A stretch of 36,904 bases of DNA, from NCBI GenBank assembly GCA_027858615.1, contig JAQICJ010000236.1:1-36904 (forward strand). The letters run 5' to 3'. Origin of the DNA: Deltaproteobacteria bacterium (lineage in GTDB: Bacteria > Myxococcota_A > Polyangia > HGW-17). Of the stretch, positions 36,047-36,904 are shown piece by piece. Under the pieces are notes generated by a model that saw nothing but the letters and a program-made list of their open reading frames with translations, did no database searches and was not told the DNA's origin. Position 1 is the first letter of the stretch; each line of letters opens with the position of its first letter. A program made the translations under genes and the position numbers.

Positions 36047-36904
36047 TCAATTCACAACCATAAAATAGTGATTGTTAAGTAGTCTGCGACCACCGGTGCT
36101 TAATTCAACATGCCAATTGCCAAGGGTTTTTATGGTACTGAGGTTACTATATTCCATACTTGTCCAGAGAAGATAATCTCCGTTTCCCAATTTCAGTTTT
36201 TTGACATCTTTCTTCAGCAGTGTTTCTCCGTTTCTGCTCCAGATGTGGGTAAAAGTATCACGAGGATACATTGGTGTTTCAAGAATGTTGATACAATAGA
36301 GTTTCTTCTTTTTGAAATCATTCTCGTGGATTTTTCGTACACCGGCAAAGGGGGATTTTTGAAATTGATCAGGAGTAACAGCCGTGATTGCGGTTTGGGA
36401 AATTTTGTAGGGAGCTGCAGGAACAAGAATTTCTGCTTGATGGCAGCCATAACCAATGACGAGTCCAGAGATTATTATCCAGCGTAATTTACCTTTTTTA
36501 AAAATAAGCTTGGGATAGTGCAGGGCAATAAACCCAAAAACACTCAAAAAAGCTGCCAAAGGAAGAATGTATCTGGTTGGAATTGGAATGAACAGAGGAA
36601 GCAGCAGATCAAAACTGGCAAAAAGACAGAGGGTATAATAGGTTGCCCGTAAAATCTTATTCTCCATGAGCCAGTTGTCGAAAATAAGATCCTGGGTGGA
36701 TAAAACAGCCAGAATGCCCAAAAGCAGTGTAAAACCAATATTCAACGAATTGAGAACCGAGGCCTCCCAGAAAAAAGGCAACATGAAGAAATAAAGGGCC
36801 TGGTACATATTTTTCATGATAAAATTGAGTAGAACTTTTGTCCCTCTTTTTTGTTTGCCTGTTTTGTTTTCATAAGCTGCTACCCGGTCAAAGATAATAA
36901 GCAG
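36047..36904 (-). CDS. DUF2914-like membrane protein, N-terminally truncated by the window edge
   Basis: Multiple TM segments, then a C-terminal domain ending HIWSRNGETLLKKDVKKLKLGNGDYLLWTSMEY...GNWHVELSTGGRRLLNNHYFMV. The frame is open from ATG 36817 to the edge (LLIIFDRVAAYENKTGKQKRGTKVLLNFIMKN...). Confidence 0.7.
   Translation of the reverse strand: MLIIFDRVAAYENKTGKQKRGTKVLLNFIMKNMYQALYFFMLPFFWEASVLNSLNIGFTLLLGILAVLSTQDLIFDNWLMENKILRATYYTLCLFASFDLLLPLFIPIPTRYILPLAAFLSVFGFIALHYPKLIFKKGKLRWIIISGLVIGYGCHQAEILVPAAPYKISQTAITAVTPDQFQKSPFAGVRKIHENDFKKKKLYCINILETPMYPRDTFTHIWSRNGETLLKKDVKKLKLGNGDYLLWTSMEYSNLSTIKTLGNWHVELSTGGRRLLNNHYFMVVN

Overview
The 36.9 kb window looks chromosomal and bacterial. 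Many large Cys-rich lipoproteins, TSP3/MopE-type repeats and a MYXO-CTERM-like tail suggest a Myxococcota/deltaproteobacterial-type lineage (inference only). Left to right: (1) a + strand operon, rpiB-ribD-ribE-ribB(A-like), followed by an acetyl-CoA hydrolase/transferase-GNAT fusion; (2) two large + strand lipoproteins, one Ig-like plus Cys-rich, one TSP3 plus VWA; (3) a - strand cluster with an outer-membrane-barrel candidate, a conserved hypothetical and two paralogous TlpA/thioredoxin-fold proteins; (4) a - strand lipoprotein with an Asn/Thr linker and a beta-propeller-like region; (5) a TldE/TldD pair in which only TldD carries a Tat/lipobox signal; (6) a + strand orphan SctQ/FliN-like SpoA-domain protein, a PilZ protein and a subtilisin-like protease with a MYXO-CTERM-like tail; (7) a giant - strand lipoprotein with six MopE-like repeats, four at an exact 198 bp period; (8) a tight + strand operon with four-subunit pyruvate:ferredoxin oxidoreductase (gamma-delta-alpha-beta) followed by a three-subunit HydC/HydB/HydA-N-like (Bfu-like) NAD(P) diaphorase and no hydrogenase catalytic subunit; (9) a - strand DUF2914-like membrane protein truncated by the right window edge. 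The strongest leads are the POR-diaphorase operon, an inverted dispersed intergenic element (20212-20315 versus 35911-36014) with a conserved hairpin core and MITE-like ends, the degenerate RibA domain, the exported TldD, and structured intergenic leaders. No rRNA, tRNA, CRISPR array or transposase gene was recognised. All calls are by eye; no database search was run.
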